DNA from: Ichthyophthirius multifiliis
Lineage: Eukaryota > Ciliophora > Oligohymenophorea > Hymenostomatida
DNA length: 64,000 bases
NCBI RefSeq assembly: GCF_000220395.1
Contig: NW_004086066.1
Coordinates: 21,576-85,575, forward strand
Direction of reading: 5' to 3'
This document shows positions 63,765-64,000 of the stretch, piece after piece. Every line of letters starts with the position of its first letter. Position 1 is the first letter of the stretch. The position numbers were made by a program, and so were the translations under genes. The notes under the pieces are model-generated. The model worked only from the letters and a program-made list of their open reading frames with translations. It was not told the origin of the DNA and did no database searches.

Positions 63765-64000
63765 ATGAAATAATATTTTATCTAAAAAAAATATTAAATT
63801 TAAGCAAATATCATAATAAACTTTAAACTTTAAACTTTAAAATTTATTATATTAAAATTATTTTATTTAAAAAGTATAAATAATTATTATATAATATATT
63901 AATATTAATTAAAATAAAAATAAGTTTTTTAAATTAAGCATTCTTATAAATTAATAAATACTAAAATTTATTTTCATTAATTTTGTAAATATATTAATAT
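63765..64000. other. Intergenic at window end
   Basis: AT-rich 3' flank of the last gene, with a TTTAAACTTTAAACTTTAAA triplication near 63820-63842. Nothing else seen. Confidence 0.5.

Noticed and set aside
1-64000. Telomere repeats, rRNA, tRNA, CRISPR arrays or transposase genes
   Set aside because: No CCCCAA/GGGGTT arrays, no conserved RNA-gene boxes, no regularly spaced repeats and no transposase or reverse-transcriptase motifs were noticed. A tRNAscan and repeat search would be decisive.

Overview
The window looks like macronuclear DNA of an oligohymenophorean ciliate. Base composition is extremely AT-rich (my estimate is above 80%). TAA and TAG occur inside conserved proteins at positions where homologues carry Gln, and every well-resolved gene stops at TGA. 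Genes are split by tiny GT-AG introns, mostly about 35-100 nt. The composition and genome style fit Ichthyophthirius multifiliis best, with Tetrahymena relatives as the alternative; this is an inference, since no species marker is present. No telomere repeats, rRNA, tRNA, CRISPR array or recognisable transposon was seen.

Layout. 0.9-3.0 kb (+): a tandem cyclic-nucleotide-binding-domain protein. 3.4-8.8 kb (+): SPEF2/CPC1, a ciliary central-pair protein. 9.0-10.2 kb (+): a coiled-coil protein. 10.8-12.0 kb (+): PACRG. 12.4-13.8 kb (-): a coiled-coil protein. 15.7-17.2 kb (-): the SLC33A1 acetyl-CoA transporter, divergent from a RAD3-family helicase (RTEL1/FANCJ-like) at 17.6-20.1 kb (+). 21.5-22.3 kb (+): a FHIT-like protein with a degenerate histidine triad. 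25.8-29.5 kb (+): a K+ channel with a cyclic-nucleotide-binding domain and a zinc knuckle. 29.6-30.9 kb (-): tyrosine aminotransferase. 31.5-33.3 kb (-): a SET/LSMT-like protein. 33.6-34.1 kb (-): a small secreted Cys-containing protein. 35.8-36.7 kb (-): a predicted dually acylated coiled-coil protein. 37.3-38.6 kb (-): CFAP298. 39.4-41.0 kb (-): organellar-type tyrosyl-tRNA synthetase. 41.2-42.5 kb (-): an unknown protein, divergent from LETM1 at 42.9-44.0 kb (+). 44.5-45.2 kb (-): a phosducin-like protein. 45.5-49.1 kb (-): WDR60/DYNC2I1, the dynein-2 intermediate chain. 49.8-50.3 kb (+): a second member of the small secreted family. 50.4-59.8 kb (-): a giant Cys-rich, Pmp-like beta-helix, multi-pass membrane protein. 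61.6-63.8 kb (+): a Q/N-rich protein.

How the genes relate. Four genes are core cilium components: SPEF2 (central pair), PACRG (inner junction), CFAP298 (dynein-arm assembly) and DYNC2I1 (retrograde IFT). The phosducin-like protein probably serves CCT-mediated tubulin or actin folding. LETM1 and the TyrRS are mitochondrial. The K+ channel and the CNB protein suggest cyclic-nucleotide signalling. The two small secreted paralogues and the giant Cys-rich receptor-like protein are cell-surface candidates. Gaps between genes are AT-rich and show no further coding signal that I can support. Because TAA and TAG are sense codons, open frames in this DNA are weak evidence by themselves, so gene calls rest on motif conservation, intron phase and length arithmetic.
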